Assembly: GCF_034259325.1 (NCBI RefSeq)
Contig: NZ_JAXIVS010000002.1
Span: 558,001-622,000, forward strand
Source of the DNA: Hyalangium ruber
Lineage (GTDB): Bacteria; Myxococcota; Myxococcia; Myxococcales; Myxococcaceae
Reading direction: 5' to 3'
Length of the DNA: 64,000 bases
The position numbers and the translations under genes were made by a program. The notes under the pieces are model-generated. The model did no database searches. It saw only the letters and a program-made list of their open reading frames with translations, and was not told the origin of the DNA. This document shows positions 8,527 to 17,531 of the stretch, one piece after another. Position 1 is the first letter of the stretch. The number at the start of each line of letters is the position of its first letter.

Positions 8527-9264
8527 ATGCGCCTCTTCGCCATCGGCGACACCCACCTGCCCTCCACCCGGAACAAGGACATGCACCGCTTTGGTTGGGC
8601 GGAGCACCCGCTGCCGCTGCAGCGCGCGTGGGACGAGAAGGTGCGCCCCGAGGACGTGGTCATCGTCGCGGGAGACATCTCCTGGGCCACGCGGGCCACG
8701 GAGGTGCTGGACGACTTGAAGTGGCTGGATGAGCGGCCGGGGCGCAAGGTGCTGGTGCGCGGCAACCATGACTACTGGTGGGGCGACTCGGCCTCGAAGC
8801 TGCGCAAGCTGCTCGAGCCCTTCAAGACGCTGGAGAACTTCCTGCACAACAGCGCGGTGGTGATGGGGCCGTGGCTCATCGCCGGCACGCGGCTGTGGAC
8901 GGCGCCCGAGGCTCCCCCCATGCCCGGAGGAGAGATGGGGGATGAGCCGGCGGACCTGGCCTACGTGGAGCGCGAGACGCGCCGGCTGTCGGTCTCCATC
9001 GAGGATGCGCTGAAGAAGGAGAAGGCGAGCCCCACGCCGCTGACGCGGGTGGTGGCGGTGCATTTCCCTCCGCTGTACGCCAACCAGAAGCCCACCGCCT
9101 TCAGCGCTCCCATCGAGGCCTTCCACCCCAAGGTCTGTGTCTATGGGCACCTGCACGCCGAGGGCATCGCCGCGGGCTTCACCGGCGAGCGCGCGGGCGT
9201 GCGCTACGTGCTGGCCTCCTGTGACGCGGCGAAGTTCTCACCCGTGCTGCTCGACGAGGTGTGA
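8527..9264 (+). CDS. calcineurin-like metallophosphoesterase
   Basis: 245 residues. The start is the ATG at 8527 because the protein should open with MRLFAIGDTHLP. All five dimetal motifs are visible: GDTH (D-x-H), GDISW (GD), GNHDYWW (GNHD), VAVHFPP (H) and YGHLH (GHxH). This is the family of predicted cytoplasmic phosphohydrolases, close to bacterial YkuE-like and unknown-substrate enzymes. There is no signal peptide. It stands between the amidase gene and the graspetide locus with no sign that it belongs to either. Substrate unknown. Confidence 0.85.
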   Translation: MRLFAIGDTHLPSTRNKDMHRFGWAEHPLPLQRAWDEKVRPEDVVIVAGDISWATRATEVLDDLKWLDERPGRKVLVRGNHDYWWGDSASKLRKLLEPFKTLENFLHNSAVVMGPWLIAGTRLWTAPEAPPMPGGEMGDEPADLAYVERETRRLSVSIEDALKKEKASPTPLTRVVAVHFPPLYANQKPTAFSAPIEAFHPKVCVYGHLHAEGIAAGFTGERAGVRYVLASCDAAKFSPVLLDEV

Positions 9265-9276
9265 GCCGGGTCGGCT

Positions 9277-9495
9277 TCACCCCTGGCTGTTGCCCTCCTC
9301 GCCCAACGCCATCGTGGTGACGATGCCTGGGGTGGAACCGCCCCCCCCCTCCTCCCCCACGGCCAGCGTCGTCACCGGCCGGGGCTTGCCCTTGCCTGCC
9401 TGCTCCCCGGGAATCGACGGCGCCGCGGGCTTGCCGCCGATCCAATCGGGCAGCTCGTAGTCAATAAAGGACGCGCCCTTGTGGTGTCGGGTCAT
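9277..9495 (-). CDS. graspetide (omega-ester peptide) precursor, plesiocin-like
   Basis: 72 residues from the ATG at 9495, with a strong AGGAGG site 5 bases upstream. The N-terminal half (residues 1-40, including FIDYELPDWIGG) looks like a leader. The C-terminal part holds two near-identical cores, VTTLAVGEEG (41-50) and VTTMALGEEG (59-68), joined by a GGGSTPGI linker. Both fit the TTxxxxEE pattern of plesiocin-type (group 2) graspetides, in which an ATP-grasp ligase joins Thr side-chain hydroxyls to Glu side chains to make hairpin-like macrocycles. The gene lies back to back with an ATP-grasp ligase gene, the usual context. Core and family are read from the sequence; the product itself is inference. 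Confidence 0.83.
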   Translation of the reverse strand: MTRHHKGASFIDYELPDWIGGKPAAPSIPGEQAGKGKPRPVTTLAVGEEGGGGSTPGIVTTMALGEEGNSQG

Positions 9496-9612
9496 GTTGC
9501 CTCCTGGAAGCGCGGTGGGTGAGAGGGCTTGTCGCCTACCCACCCTTACGTGTGAAGGTGGGTCTTGCTTGCACGGGGGGGAAGTCTCCGCCTCGGGGGG
9601 GAGTGAAGCACG
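9496..9612. promoter_or_regulatory. divergent promoter region of the graspetide locus
   Basis: The 117 bases between the precursor start (9495) and the ligase start (9613) must hold both promoters. Ribosome-binding sites are visible on each side: AGGAGG for the precursor and GGGGAG for the ligase. G-tracts occur at 9577-9601. No -10/-35 could be assigned with confidence. Confidence 0.5.
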
Positions 9613-10566
9613 ATGCGAATCGGTATCTTCGGCGATGGCGCGGACCCACAGTGCGCCGCGGTGGCCCGTGAGGCGAAGGCGCTCGGCGTGGACACCCTGT
9701 ACGTGGACAGTGGCTCGCTGGAGAAGGGCCGGCCGCTCTCCATGCTCGACGGGCGCACCTTCTACCTGGGTGAATCCGTGGACGATGTGCGGGGCTTCTA
9801 CCTGCGCTCCATTCCCGCGCCCTACGTCTCGGCGATGAAGAAGGATGAGTCGCTGGTGCTCTACGAGGACTGGTTCACCACCTTCACCCAGACCCGTGAG
9901 CGGGCGGCGTACTTCGTCGCGTGGCTGCTGCAGCTGGCGCACCGGGGCGCCACGCTGGTCAACGGCCCGCACGCGGCGAGCGTGATGCAGTACAAGCCCT
10001 ACCAGCTCCACGCGCTGCGCAGCCTGGGGGCGAAGGTGCCGCGCACGCTCATCTCGAATGATCCGGAGGCCATCCGCGCCTTCCATGCCGAGGTGAAGGA
10101 CGTCATCTACAAGCCCATCCTGGGCGGCGCCATCACACGGGTGCTGGATGCCGAGGCGCTGGAGCGGCTGGACGCGGTGACGGCCTCGCCCGTCATCTTC
10201 CAGGAGCGCGCGCCGGGGGACGACCTCCGGGTGATGTTGGTGGGAGACGAGATCGTCTCCTGCGTGGCCATCGTGACGCCGGAGCAGCACCTGGACTTCA
10301 GGGATGACCCTGTCTACAGCAGCGGAGAGGCCGTATACCGCGAGGTGGTGCTGCCCGAGCCGGTGCAGCGCTTCTGCCGCTCGGCGGCGAAGGCGTGCGG
10401 GCTGACGTTCGCGGGCATCGACATCAAGCAGCGGGGCAACGACTTCGTGTTCCTGGAGCTCAACAGCTCGCCCATCTACATGGACGTGGAGCTGAAGCTG
10501 GGCCACCCCATCAGCCGGGCCATCGCGCGCCGCGTGGTGGAGGGCGCGCGCGCCGCCATGCGCTAG
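9613..10566 (+). CDS. ATP-grasp peptide ligase (graspetide synthetase)
   Basis: 317 residues resembling the RimK-like ligases that modify graspetide precursors (MvdD/MvdC, PsnB type). Visible: the KPYQLHALRSLGAKVPRT segment followed by SNDP, which is characteristic of this subfamily, the ATP-binding IYKPILGGA loop, IFQER for adenine contact, and the C-terminal metal motif FLELNSSPIYMD. It should use ATP to activate Glu side chains of the neighbouring precursor and form ester bonds to Thr. It overlaps nothing, but its stop codon abuts that of kup. No transporter or protease gene is adjacent, so export would rely on genes elsewhere. Confidence 0.85.
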   Translation: MRIGIFGDGADPQCAAVAREAKALGVDTLYVDSGSLEKGRPLSMLDGRTFYLGESVDDVRGFYLRSIPAPYVSAMKKDESLVLYEDWFTTFTQTRERAAYFVAWLLQLAHRGATLVNGPHAASVMQYKPYQLHALRSLGAKVPRTLISNDPEAIRAFHAEVKDVIYKPILGGAITRVLDAEALERLDAVTASPVIFQERAPGDDLRVMLVGDEIVSCVAIVTPEQHLDFRDDPVYSSGEAVYREVVLPEPVQRFCRSAAKACGLTFAGIDIKQRGNDFVFLELNSSPIYMDVELKLGHPISRAIARRVVEGARAAMR

Positions 10567-12489
10567 CTACAACTCCACCTGCGTGCCCAGCTCCACCACG
10601 CGGTTGGGCGGAATCCGGAAGAACGCCGTGGCGCTGCGTGCGTTGCGGCTCATCCACGAGAACAGCGCCTCGCGCCACATCGCCATCCCCGGCTTCTTCG
10701 ACGGAATCAGCGTCTCCCGTCCCAGGAAGAACGAGGTGCTCATCAACTGGAACTGCAACCCCTTCTCCCGCCCTCGCTTGAGGATGTCCGGGATGCTCGG
10801 GTTCTCCATGAAGCCGTAGCGCGCAATCACTCGCACGAAGCCCCGCTCCAGCGGCTGGACCTCCACCCGCTCCTCCGGCAGCACGTGCGGCACGTCCTCC
10901 GAGAGAATCGTCAGCAGCACCACCTGCTCGTGCAGCACCTTGTTGTGCTTCAGGTTGTGCAACAGCGCCGGCGGCGAGCCCTCCGGGTTGCCCGTCATGA
11001 ACACCGCCGTGCCCGGCACCCGCAACGGCGCGTGCTCCCCGTCGAAGCTCGACATCAGGTCCTTCAGGTCCATGCTCGCCTCGCGCAGCTTGGCCCCGAG
11101 AATCTCCCGGCCCCGCTTCCACGTCGTCATCAGCGTGAAGAGCACCACCGCCAACGCCAGCGGGAACCAGCCCCCTTCCGGAATCTTCACCGCGTTGGCG
11201 CTGAAGAACGCCAGCTCCACCCCCAGGAACAGCCCCGCCACCGGCAGCGCCACCGCCCGGCTCACCTCCCACCGCTCCCGCGCGACGATGTAGGCCATGC
11301 ACGTCGTCATCAGCATCGCCGTCGCCACCGCGATGCCGTACGCCCCCGCCAGCGCGCTCGAGGAGCGGAACCCCAACACCAGCGCCACCACCCCCACCAG
11401 GAGGATGAGGTTGAGCCCCGGCAGGTAGATCTGCCCCTTCTCCTCCGCCGAGGTATGCACCACCTCCATGCGCGGGCAGTAGCCCAGCTGCATCGCCTGC
11501 CGCGTATTCGAGAACGCCCCCGAGATGACCGCCTGCGAGGCGATGGCCGCCGCCCCCGTGCCCAGAATCACCATCGGGTAGATCGCCCAGTCAGGCGCCA
11601 GCAGGTAGAACGGGTTGCGCGCCGCCGAAGGGTCCCTCAACAGCAGCACCCCCTGCCCCAAGTAGTTGAGCATCAGCGACGGCAGCACCAGCCCGAACCA
11701 AGCCCACCGGATGGGCCCTCGGCCGAAGTGCCCCATGTCCGTGTAGAGCGCCTCTCCGCCCGTCACCACCAGGAACACCGCCCCCAGCACCAGGAAGCCG
11801 TGCGTCCCGTTGCGCATGAAGAACGAGGCGCCATGCACCGGTGACAGCGACACCAGCACCCCGGGGTTGTGTACCAGCTCCTTCACCCCCAGCACCGCCA
11901 GCGCGATGAACCACACGCACATGAAGGGCCCGAACACGTTGCCGATGCCGCCCGTGCCGTGCCGCTGCACCAGGAACAACCCCAGCAGGATGACCAACGC
12001 GATGGGCAGGAGGTAGGGCTCGAAGATGGGCGTGGCCACGCTCAGGCCCTCCACCGCGCTCAGCACCGAGATGGCCGGGGTGATGATGCCGTCTCCGTAC
12101 AACAGCGCCGCGCCGAAGATGCCCATGAGCAACAGCTTGGCCCGCGCCGCGTTCGGCGGCGCGCTGCCCCGGTGCCGCTGCGACACCAGCGCCATCAACG
12201 CCAGGATTCCGCCCTCGCCCCGGTTGTCCGCCCGCAGCACGAAGGCCAGGTACTTCACCGACACGGTGACGATGAGCGACCAGAAGATGAGCGAGAGCAC
12301 CCCCAGCACATTCTCCGGCGACGGCGTGATTCCGTGCGGCCCGCTGAAGCACTCGCGCAGCGCGTACAGCGGGCTGGTGCCGATGTCGCCGTAGACGACG
12401 CCGATCGCCCCCATGGCCAACAGCGCCGTGCGCTTCAGGGGCTCCGGCGCCTCGGCCTGAGGCCCCGGTGCTTCCGTGGTCTGGTTCAC
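10567..12489 (-). CDS. kup: Kup-family potassium uptake protein
   Basis: 640 residues, the usual Kup/HAK/KT length. The N-terminal signature GVVYGDIGTSPLYALRE, then about twelve transmembrane segments (including NRGEGGILALMALVS and YGDGIITPAISVLSA) and a hydrophilic C-terminal domain from about residue 455 all match. It imports K+ with protons across the inner membrane. It is monocistronic and convergent with the ligase gene; its upstream side faces a histidine kinase gene across about 200 bp. Confidence 0.95.
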   Translation of the reverse strand: MNQTTEAPGPQAEAPEPLKRTALLAMGAIGVVYGDIGTSPLYALRECFSGPHGITPSPENVLGVLSLIFWSLIVTVSVKYLAFVLRADNRGEGGILALMALVSQRHRGSAPPNAARAKLLLMGIFGAALLYGDGIITPAISVLSAVEGLSVATPIFEPYLLPIALVILLGLFLVQRHGTGGIGNVFGPFMCVWFIALAVLGVKELVHNPGVLVSLSPVHGASFFMRNGTHGFLVLGAVFLVVTGGEALYTDMGHFGRGPIRWAWFGLVLPSLMLNYLGQGVLLLRDPSAARNPFYLLAPDWAIYPMVILGTGAAAIASQAVISGAFSNTRQAMQLGYCPRMEVVHTSAEEKGQIYLPGLNLILLVGVVALVLGFRSSSALAGAYGIAVATAMLMTTCMAYIVARERWEVSRAVALPVAGLFLGVELAFFSANAVKIPEGGWFPLALAVVLFTLMTTWKRGREILGAKLREASMDLKDLMSSFDGEHAPLRVPGTAVFMTGNPEGSPPALLHNLKHNKVLHEQVVLLTILSEDVPHVLPEERVEVQPLERGFVRVIARYGFMENPSIPDILKRGREKGLQFQLMSTSFFLGRETLIPSKKPGMAMWREALFSWMSRNARSATAFFRIPPNRVVELGTQVEL

Positions 12490-12692
12490 GGCCCCGCTTT
12501 AGCTGAACCCCGGCCAGGAGCAATCGGCCGATGCACCGTGTGCTGGCACATTCCAGTTGCAGCGGAAGGCTTCTTTTCGCTAGCGGATGCACTGGGGAGT
12601 GCGCGCATGTGCGCTCGGGGGGCGGGTGTTTTCGGGCCTTTGCGTTCTGTGCTGACATGCCCTTCCCCCTTTTCGAGAAGCGAGGAGACGCC

Positions 12693-15600
12693 ATGGGTCC
12701 GGCAAGAGCCAGCCAGCCACAGCACTCCTCCGCGGTTCCGCTGGGGGTGGAAGAGAGGCTGGAGTTGCTGGCCGAGGCCTCGCGCATCCTGACGGACGCG
12801 AGCCTGGAGCCGCCCGCGGTGCTCGAGCGGCTGTGCTCGCTGGTGGTGCCCGCGCTCGGCCAGGCGTGCGCCTTGCGCCTGCTGTCCCCGGATGGCGAGT
12901 GGCTGCTGCCCATGGGCTCGGCGCATGTGGATCCCGGCTCCCGAGAGTCCTTCCAGGCGCTCATGTCGGGCCCGCAGCGCGCGGACGAGGGGCTGTCAGC
13001 GCTCGTGGTGCGCAAGGGCGAGGCGCTCTGCCTGTCGTCCCTGTCGCCCGAGGTGCTGCACCGGGTCGCCGCCCCCGCTCTCAAGGCCGTGGTCGAGCAC
13101 TTCATCATCCACGACCTGCTCATCCTCCCGCTGCGCGCGCGCGGACGCGTGCTGGGCACCCTGTCCGTCGCCCGAGGGCTGAACGGGCGCGCCTTCGAGG
13201 ATGCCGAGCGCACGCTGCTCCAGGAGCTGGCGGACCGCGCGGCGGTGGCGCTGGAGGTGGCGCACGCCTACATCGCCGAGCGACGGGAGCGACAGTCCGC
13301 CGAGCAGTCCGCGGACCGCAGCCTGCGCCTGCAGCGCGCCGCCGCCGCGCTGTCGGAGGCCGTGACGCCGTCGGATGTGGCCGGAGTGATGATGCGCGAG
13401 GCCATGGATGCGCTGGGCGCCGACCAGGGCGTCGTCTCCGTGGCCAGCGAGGACCCCTCCTGGATGGAGATCCTCGGCAGCCGCAACCTGCCTCCCGGCA
13501 GCCTGGAGCGCCTGTCCCGCTTCCCCGCCGATGCGCCCCTGCCCGCCGCCGAGGTGTACCGCGGCGGCACGCCCCTGTGGATGGAGACGCCCGAGGTGCT
13601 GACAGCGCGCTTTCCCACGGTGCTGCAGCGCCCGGAGATCATGACGCAGGCAGTGGCGAGCCTTCCCCTGCGCACGCGGGGCCGCACGCTGGGCTGCTGC
13701 TCGCTGGGCTTCCTGGCGCCGAGGACCTTCACCGAGGGCGAGCGCGCCTTCCTGCTGGAGCTGGCGGGGCAGACGGCCCAGGCGCTGGAGCGGGCCCGGC
13801 TCTACGTGGCCGAGCAGCTCGCGCGCACCCGCGCCCAGCGCGCCGCCGAGCGCACCACGCGGCTCCAGGCCGTCATCGCCGAGCTGTCTCCCGCATATAC
13901 CGCCGCGCGCGTGGCCGAGGTGGTGGTGGACCATGGCGTGTCGGCCGTGGGCGCGCGCACCGGCGGGCTGTGGCTACTGGAGCCGGACGGCACCCACGCG
14001 CGGCTGGTGCGCTCCATCGGCCACTCGCAGGAGGTGGTGGAGCGCTTCCACCGCCTGCCGCTGAGCCTGGACGCGCCGCTCATGGAGGCGCTGCGCAAGG
14101 GCCGCCCCGTCTGGGTGGAGGCTCCCGAGGCCGCCGTCCAGGGCGCCACCGCTTCCTCCCAGCCCCGAGGCAAGGGGGGCTCGGCGCTGACGCCCTCCCT
14201 GGCGTGCCTGCCGCTGCGGGCCGAGGAGCGCACGCTGGGCGCGCTGGTGCTGGGCTTCGCCGAGTCGCGCCGCTTCGACGCGGACGAGCGCGCCTTCCTG
14301 GAGCTGCTCGTCCACCCTGCCGCCGAGGCGCTGGCCCGGGCCCGACTGCTGGAGCAGCAGCAGGCGGCGCAGGTGGCGCTGCGCGAGGCGCACCAGACGA
14401 TGCTCTCCATCTTCCAGGCCTCGCCCGCCGCCATCGTGCTGATGGATCCGGACGGCACGGTGCGCCTGTGGAACGCCGCCGCCGCGCACATCTTCGGCTG
14501 GGCCCAGGAGGAGGTGCTCGGACGGGTGCTGCCCGTGGTTCCCCCGGACAAGCTCGAGGAGGCCCGCCAGAACCTGGCGCGCACCGTGCGGGGTGAGCCG
14601 GTGCTCGGTTTCGAGACGCGGCGCCAGCGCAAGGATGGCACCCTCATCGACGTGGCGATGTGGGCCTCGGCGGTGCGCCATGGCAGTGGCGAGGTGCAGT
14701 GCGCCTTCATCATCACCGATATCACCGAGCGCAAGCGCTCCGAGGACGCCCAGCGCTTCCTGGCGCGCGCCGGCAGCGAGCTCGCCAGCAGCCTGGATGA
14801 CGAGGCGACGCTGGAGCGCATGGCGCACCTGGCCGTCCCCGATTGGGCGGACACCTGCTCCATCCACCTGCGCGAGGGCAACCAGCTGCGCTGCGTGGCC
14901 ACCGCGTACGCGGGCCCCGTGCCGCTGGCGGCGCGCGAGGAGCCCGAGTCCTCCGCCGTGGCGCGCGTGCTCGCCTCCGGCATGCCCGAGCTGCGCGCGG
15001 AGGCGGGGCCGCCTCCCCAGGCATGGCTGCGCGTGCCGCTGGTGGTGCGCCACCACGTCGTCGGCGTGCTGTCCTTCACCCGGGCCCGACGCGCCTATGA
15101 CGCGCGGGACCTGGCGCTCGCGCAGGAGTTGGGCCGCCAGGCGGCGCTCACCTTCGACAACGCCCGGCTCTATCAGGAGGCCCAGCAGGCCATCCGCCTG
15201 CGCGAGGAGTTCCTCTCCGTCGCCAGCCACGAGCTGAAGACGCCCATCAGCGCGCTCCAGCTCCAGGTGCAGAGCCTGCTGTCCACCTTGTCCCGCTCTC
15301 CCTCGGGCCCCACCCCGGAGCGGCTGCGTCGCAGCCTGGAGACGGTGCAGCGCCAGGTGCATCGGCAGACCCAGCTCATCAACGAGCTGCTGGATGTCTC
15401 TCGCATCAGCGCCGGCCGGCTGCAGCTCCAGATCGAAGCCCTGGAGCTGTCGGCCCTGGCGCGCGAGGTCGCTGAGCGCTTCGAGCCCGAGCTGACGCGC
15501 GCTGGCTCGGCCCTGCGGCTCCAGCTCGCCGCGGACACGGCGGGGCAGTGGGACCGGCTGCGGCTGGACCAGGTGGTGACCAACCTGCTGTCCAACGCGG

Positions 15601-15884
15601 TGAAGTACGGGCGGGGCAACCCCATCCAGCTCACCACCGAGGTGACCGGCTCGCACGTGCGGCTCACCCTCCAGGACGGAGGCATCGGCATCGCGGCGGA
15701 GGACCTCACGCGCCTCTTCAACCGCTTCGAGCGGGCCGTGTCCGAGCGCAACTACGGCGGCTTCGGGCTGGGCCTGTGGATCGCCCGGCAGAGCGTCGAG
15801 GCGATGGGGGGCCACATCCACGTGACCAGCGAGCTGGGCGTGGGCTCCACCTTCACCGTGGAGCTGCCTCGCGCCCAGGGTTGA
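12693..15884 (+). CDS. multi-GAF/PAS sensor histidine kinase
   Basis: 1063 residues from the ATG at 12693, chosen because GAGGAG lies just upstream; ATGs at 12531 and 12657 would add 54 or 12 residues. Order of domains: three GAF domains (about 20-195, 205-380, 385-560), a PAS domain (about 565-690, ending TDITERKR), another GAF (about 695-830), then HisKA with the phospho-accepting His846 in SVASHELKTPISAL, and a HATPase with NAVKYG, DGGIGI and GGFGLGLWIA. There are no membrane segments, so it is a soluble sensor. No response regulator gene is adjacent (orphan kinase). The ligand is unknown. Confidence 0.9.
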   Translation: MGPARASQPQHSSAVPLGVEERLELLAEASRILTDASLEPPAVLERLCSLVVPALGQACALRLLSPDGEWLLPMGSAHVDPGSRESFQALMSGPQRADEGLSALVVRKGEALCLSSLSPEVLHRVAAPALKAVVEHFIIHDLLILPLRARGRVLGTLSVARGLNGRAFEDAERTLLQELADRAAVALEVAHAYIAERRERQSAEQSADRSLRLQRAAAALSEAVTPSDVAGVMMREAMDALGADQGVVSVASEDPSWMEILGSRNLPPGSLERLSRFPADAPLPAAEVYRGGTPLWMETPEVLTARFPTVLQRPEIMTQAVASLPLRTRGRTLGCCSLGFLAPRTFTEGERAFLLELAGQTAQALERARLYVAEQLARTRAQRAAERTTRLQAVIAELSPAYTAARVAEVVVDHGVSAVGARTGGLWLLEPDGTHARLVRSIGHSQEVVERFHRLPLSLDAPLMEALRKGRPVWVEAPEAAVQGATASSQPRGKGGSALTPSLACLPLRAEERTLGALVLGFAESRRFDADERAFLELLVHPAAEALARARLLEQQQAAQVALREAHQTMLSIFQASPAAIVLMDPDGTVRLWNAAAAHIFGWAQEEVLGRVLPVVPPDKLEEARQNLARTVRGEPVLGFETRRQRKDGTLIDVAMWASAVRHGSGEVQCAFIITDITERKRSEDAQRFLARAGSELASSLDDEATLERMAHLAVPDWADTCSIHLREGNQLRCVATAYAGPVPLAAREEPESSAVARVLASGMPELRAEAGPPPQAWLRVPLVVRHHVVGVLSFTRARRAYDARDLALAQELGRQAALTFDNARLYQEAQQAIRLREEFLSVASHELKTPISALQLQVQSLLSTLSRSPSGPTPERLRRSLETVQRQVHRQTQLINELLDVSRISAGRLQLQIEALELSALAREVAERFEPELTRAGSALRLQLAADTAGQWDRLRLDQVVTNLLSNAVKYGRGNPIQLTTEVTGSHVRLTLQDGGIGIAAEDLTRLFNRFERAVSERNYGGFGLGLWIARQSVEAMGGHIHVTSELGVGSTFTVELPRAQG

Positions 15885-15939
15885 AGCAGGCAGGCGAGCG
15901 AGCCCCTGTAAGGCCGCTTGCCGACCGAGCGTGTTCGGA

Positions 15940-16476
15940 TCAACCCAGCGACAGCAGCAACAGCGCCACCTGCTCGGCGGGGGTGAGCTCCTGGAACACC
16001 TCGGGCAGCGTCACCTCCGTGGGTGGTGCGAAGACCCGATCGCAGCTGCGCGGACCGATATACGTCCCCTCGGTGTTCTTCAGCCGGTAGGTACACCCGC
16101 CCACGTACACGTAGAGCTCCATGGGGCTGAGGCGTACCTCGGCTGGCCGGCCGAGGAACCCTCCCTCTCCGCGCAGCGTGTCGCCCTGGGAGGAGACCTT
16201 CAGGTTCACCAGCCCGCCGCCGATGGTCCCCTTCACCTCGTCCTCCTTCAAGGAGAGGACCGTGGAGGCATCGAACGCCCGGCCCCGCAGCTCCTTCCGG
16301 GAGTGGTGGAGCTGGAGGTGCGGTGACACAATGTCATTGCCGGTGAGTCGCACGTTGTAGGACGCCTGGGGCAGCTTCACCGAGATGGCGGGCTCGCTCG
16401 GTGCCCCCACGGCCATCCCGCCAGCGAGCACCCCCAGCAGGCCCAGCGCGTAGTGAACAAGGCGTGGCGTCTTCAT
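15940..16476 (-). CDS. secreted hypothetical protein
   Basis: 178 residues with a Sec signal peptide (LLGVLAGGMAVGA). The mature protein looks mainly beta: SVKLPQASYNVRLTG, GTIGGGLVNLKV, VRLSPMELYVYVGG. It carries two cysteines (GGCTY, SCDRV) that could pair in the periplasm. I recognise no family. The C-terminal half is more helical (TPAEQVALLLLSLG). It is convergent with the upstream kinase gene and divergent from the Sel1 gene. Function unknown. Confidence 0.6.
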   Translation of the reverse strand: MKTPRLVHYALGLLGVLAGGMAVGAPSEPAISVKLPQASYNVRLTGNDIVSPHLQLHHSRKELRGRAFDASTVLSLKEDEVKGTIGGGLVNLKVSSQGDTLRGEGGFLGRPAEVRLSPMELYVYVGGCTYRLKNTEGTYIGPRSCDRVFAPPTEVTLPEVFQELTPAEQVALLLLSLG

Positions 16477-16610
16477 GTCGTGAAGATAGCCACCACCGCG
16501 TCTGGGGCTCCACCCCTCGGAGAGGCGGGAATTTCGCCGGCGGACGCCTGTCTTCCCAGACTGGCCGGTGATTTGCAGTCACCCCGGCGACGGACACTGA
16601 GCAGCGACGG

Positions 16611-17522
16611 ATGCGACCCCACGGCTCCAAGACACGGCTCGCCGACGCGGCGATGGAACGAGCATGGGCGCTCGAAGAGGCGCCCGTGCGCGATGCCGAG
16701 GCGCTCTTCCACGCCTACCTCGTGGCCGCGCGCGCGGGCAACGTGGACGCGATGAACAACGTGGGGCTCCACTACGCCTACGGCGACGGGGTGCGCCGGG
16801 ACGCGGCGCTGGGCGCGCGGTGGCTGCGCCGGGCCGCGCTCAAGGGCGACGCGCTGGCGGCCTTCAACCTCGGCCTCTTCTACGCACAGGGGCGCGGCCT
16901 GCGGAAGAACCCGGCCATGGCCCGAAAGTGGTACTGGCGCTCGCTGTCCAGCGGGAACCTCGACGCCGCCGCGAACCTGGCGGACCTGCTCTTCGCCAGC
17001 AAGGATCCGAAGGACTGGCCCCAGGCGGTGGCGCTGTACCGCCAGTCCATGAAGCGGGGCAACACGGCGGCCCGGTACAACCTCGGCCTGGCCTACGAGC
17101 AGGGCAAGGGCACCCGGCGCAATCGGAAGAAGGCCCTGCAGCTCTACCGCGAGGCGGCCGAGGCGGGCGACGTGGACGCGCAGCTCGCGCTGGGCTGGTG
17201 CTACCTCAACGGCGTGGGCGGCCCCCAGGACTCGCTGGCGGCCTTCCGCTGGTACGAGCAGGCCGCGAGGCAGCGTGAGCCCCGCGCCCTGTTCAGCCTG
17301 GGGGAGATGTTCCTCGAGGGACTGGGCATTCCCCCTTCCCAGGAGCGGGCCCTGCGCTACCTGCGCGCCGCCGCGGAGCTGGGGCATGCCCGGTCTCGGC
17401 GGTGGCTCAAGCACCTGGAGCGGGAGCCCGCCCCCGACACGAAGCCGGAGGCAGGCACCACTTCGAATCCCGAGCCGAGCGCCGAGCCGAGCCCGGGCCC
17501 CGAGACGCCCGGCCCGGCGTAG
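16611..17522 (+). CDS. Sel1-repeat (SEL1-like TPR) protein
   Basis: 303 residues containing about six Sel1-like repeats, each with the pattern A-x-x-x-L-G-x-x-Y-x-x-G-x-G and an A-x-x-W-Y/L-x-x-A-A partner helix: NNVGLHYAYGDGV, FNLGLFYAQGRGL, YNLGLAYEQGKGT, LALGWCYLNGVG, FSLGEMFLEGLGI. Such solenoids bind other proteins and often scaffold signalling. The C-terminal 45 residues are Pro/Glu/Ser-rich and disordered. There is no signal peptide. The partner is unknown. The start is not supported by a clear ribosome site; the ATG at 16653 is an alternative. Confidence 0.8.
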   Translation: MRPHGSKTRLADAAMERAWALEEAPVRDAEALFHAYLVAARAGNVDAMNNVGLHYAYGDGVRRDAALGARWLRRAALKGDALAAFNLGLFYAQGRGLRKNPAMARKWYWRSLSSGNLDAAANLADLLFASKDPKDWPQAVALYRQSMKRGNTAARYNLGLAYEQGKGTRRNRKKALQLYREAAEAGDVDAQLALGWCYLNGVGGPQDSLAAFRWYEQAARQREPRALFSLGEMFLEGLGIPPSQERALRYLRAAAELGHARSRRWLKHLEREPAPDTKPEAGTTSNPEPSAEPSPGPETPGPA

Positions 17523-17531
17523 GCGCGGGCG

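Noticed and set aside
9517-10506. Upstream extension of the graspetide precursor to 409 codons
   Set aside because: It would be antisense to the ATP-grasp gene. The AGGAGG site before 9495 and the compact precursor make the short form clear.
12544-12560. A possible sigma-54 promoter (TGGCAC...TTGC) before the first histidine kinase
   Set aside because: The GG-to-GC spacing is 12 bases rather than the required 10, so it does not fit the -24/-12 pattern.
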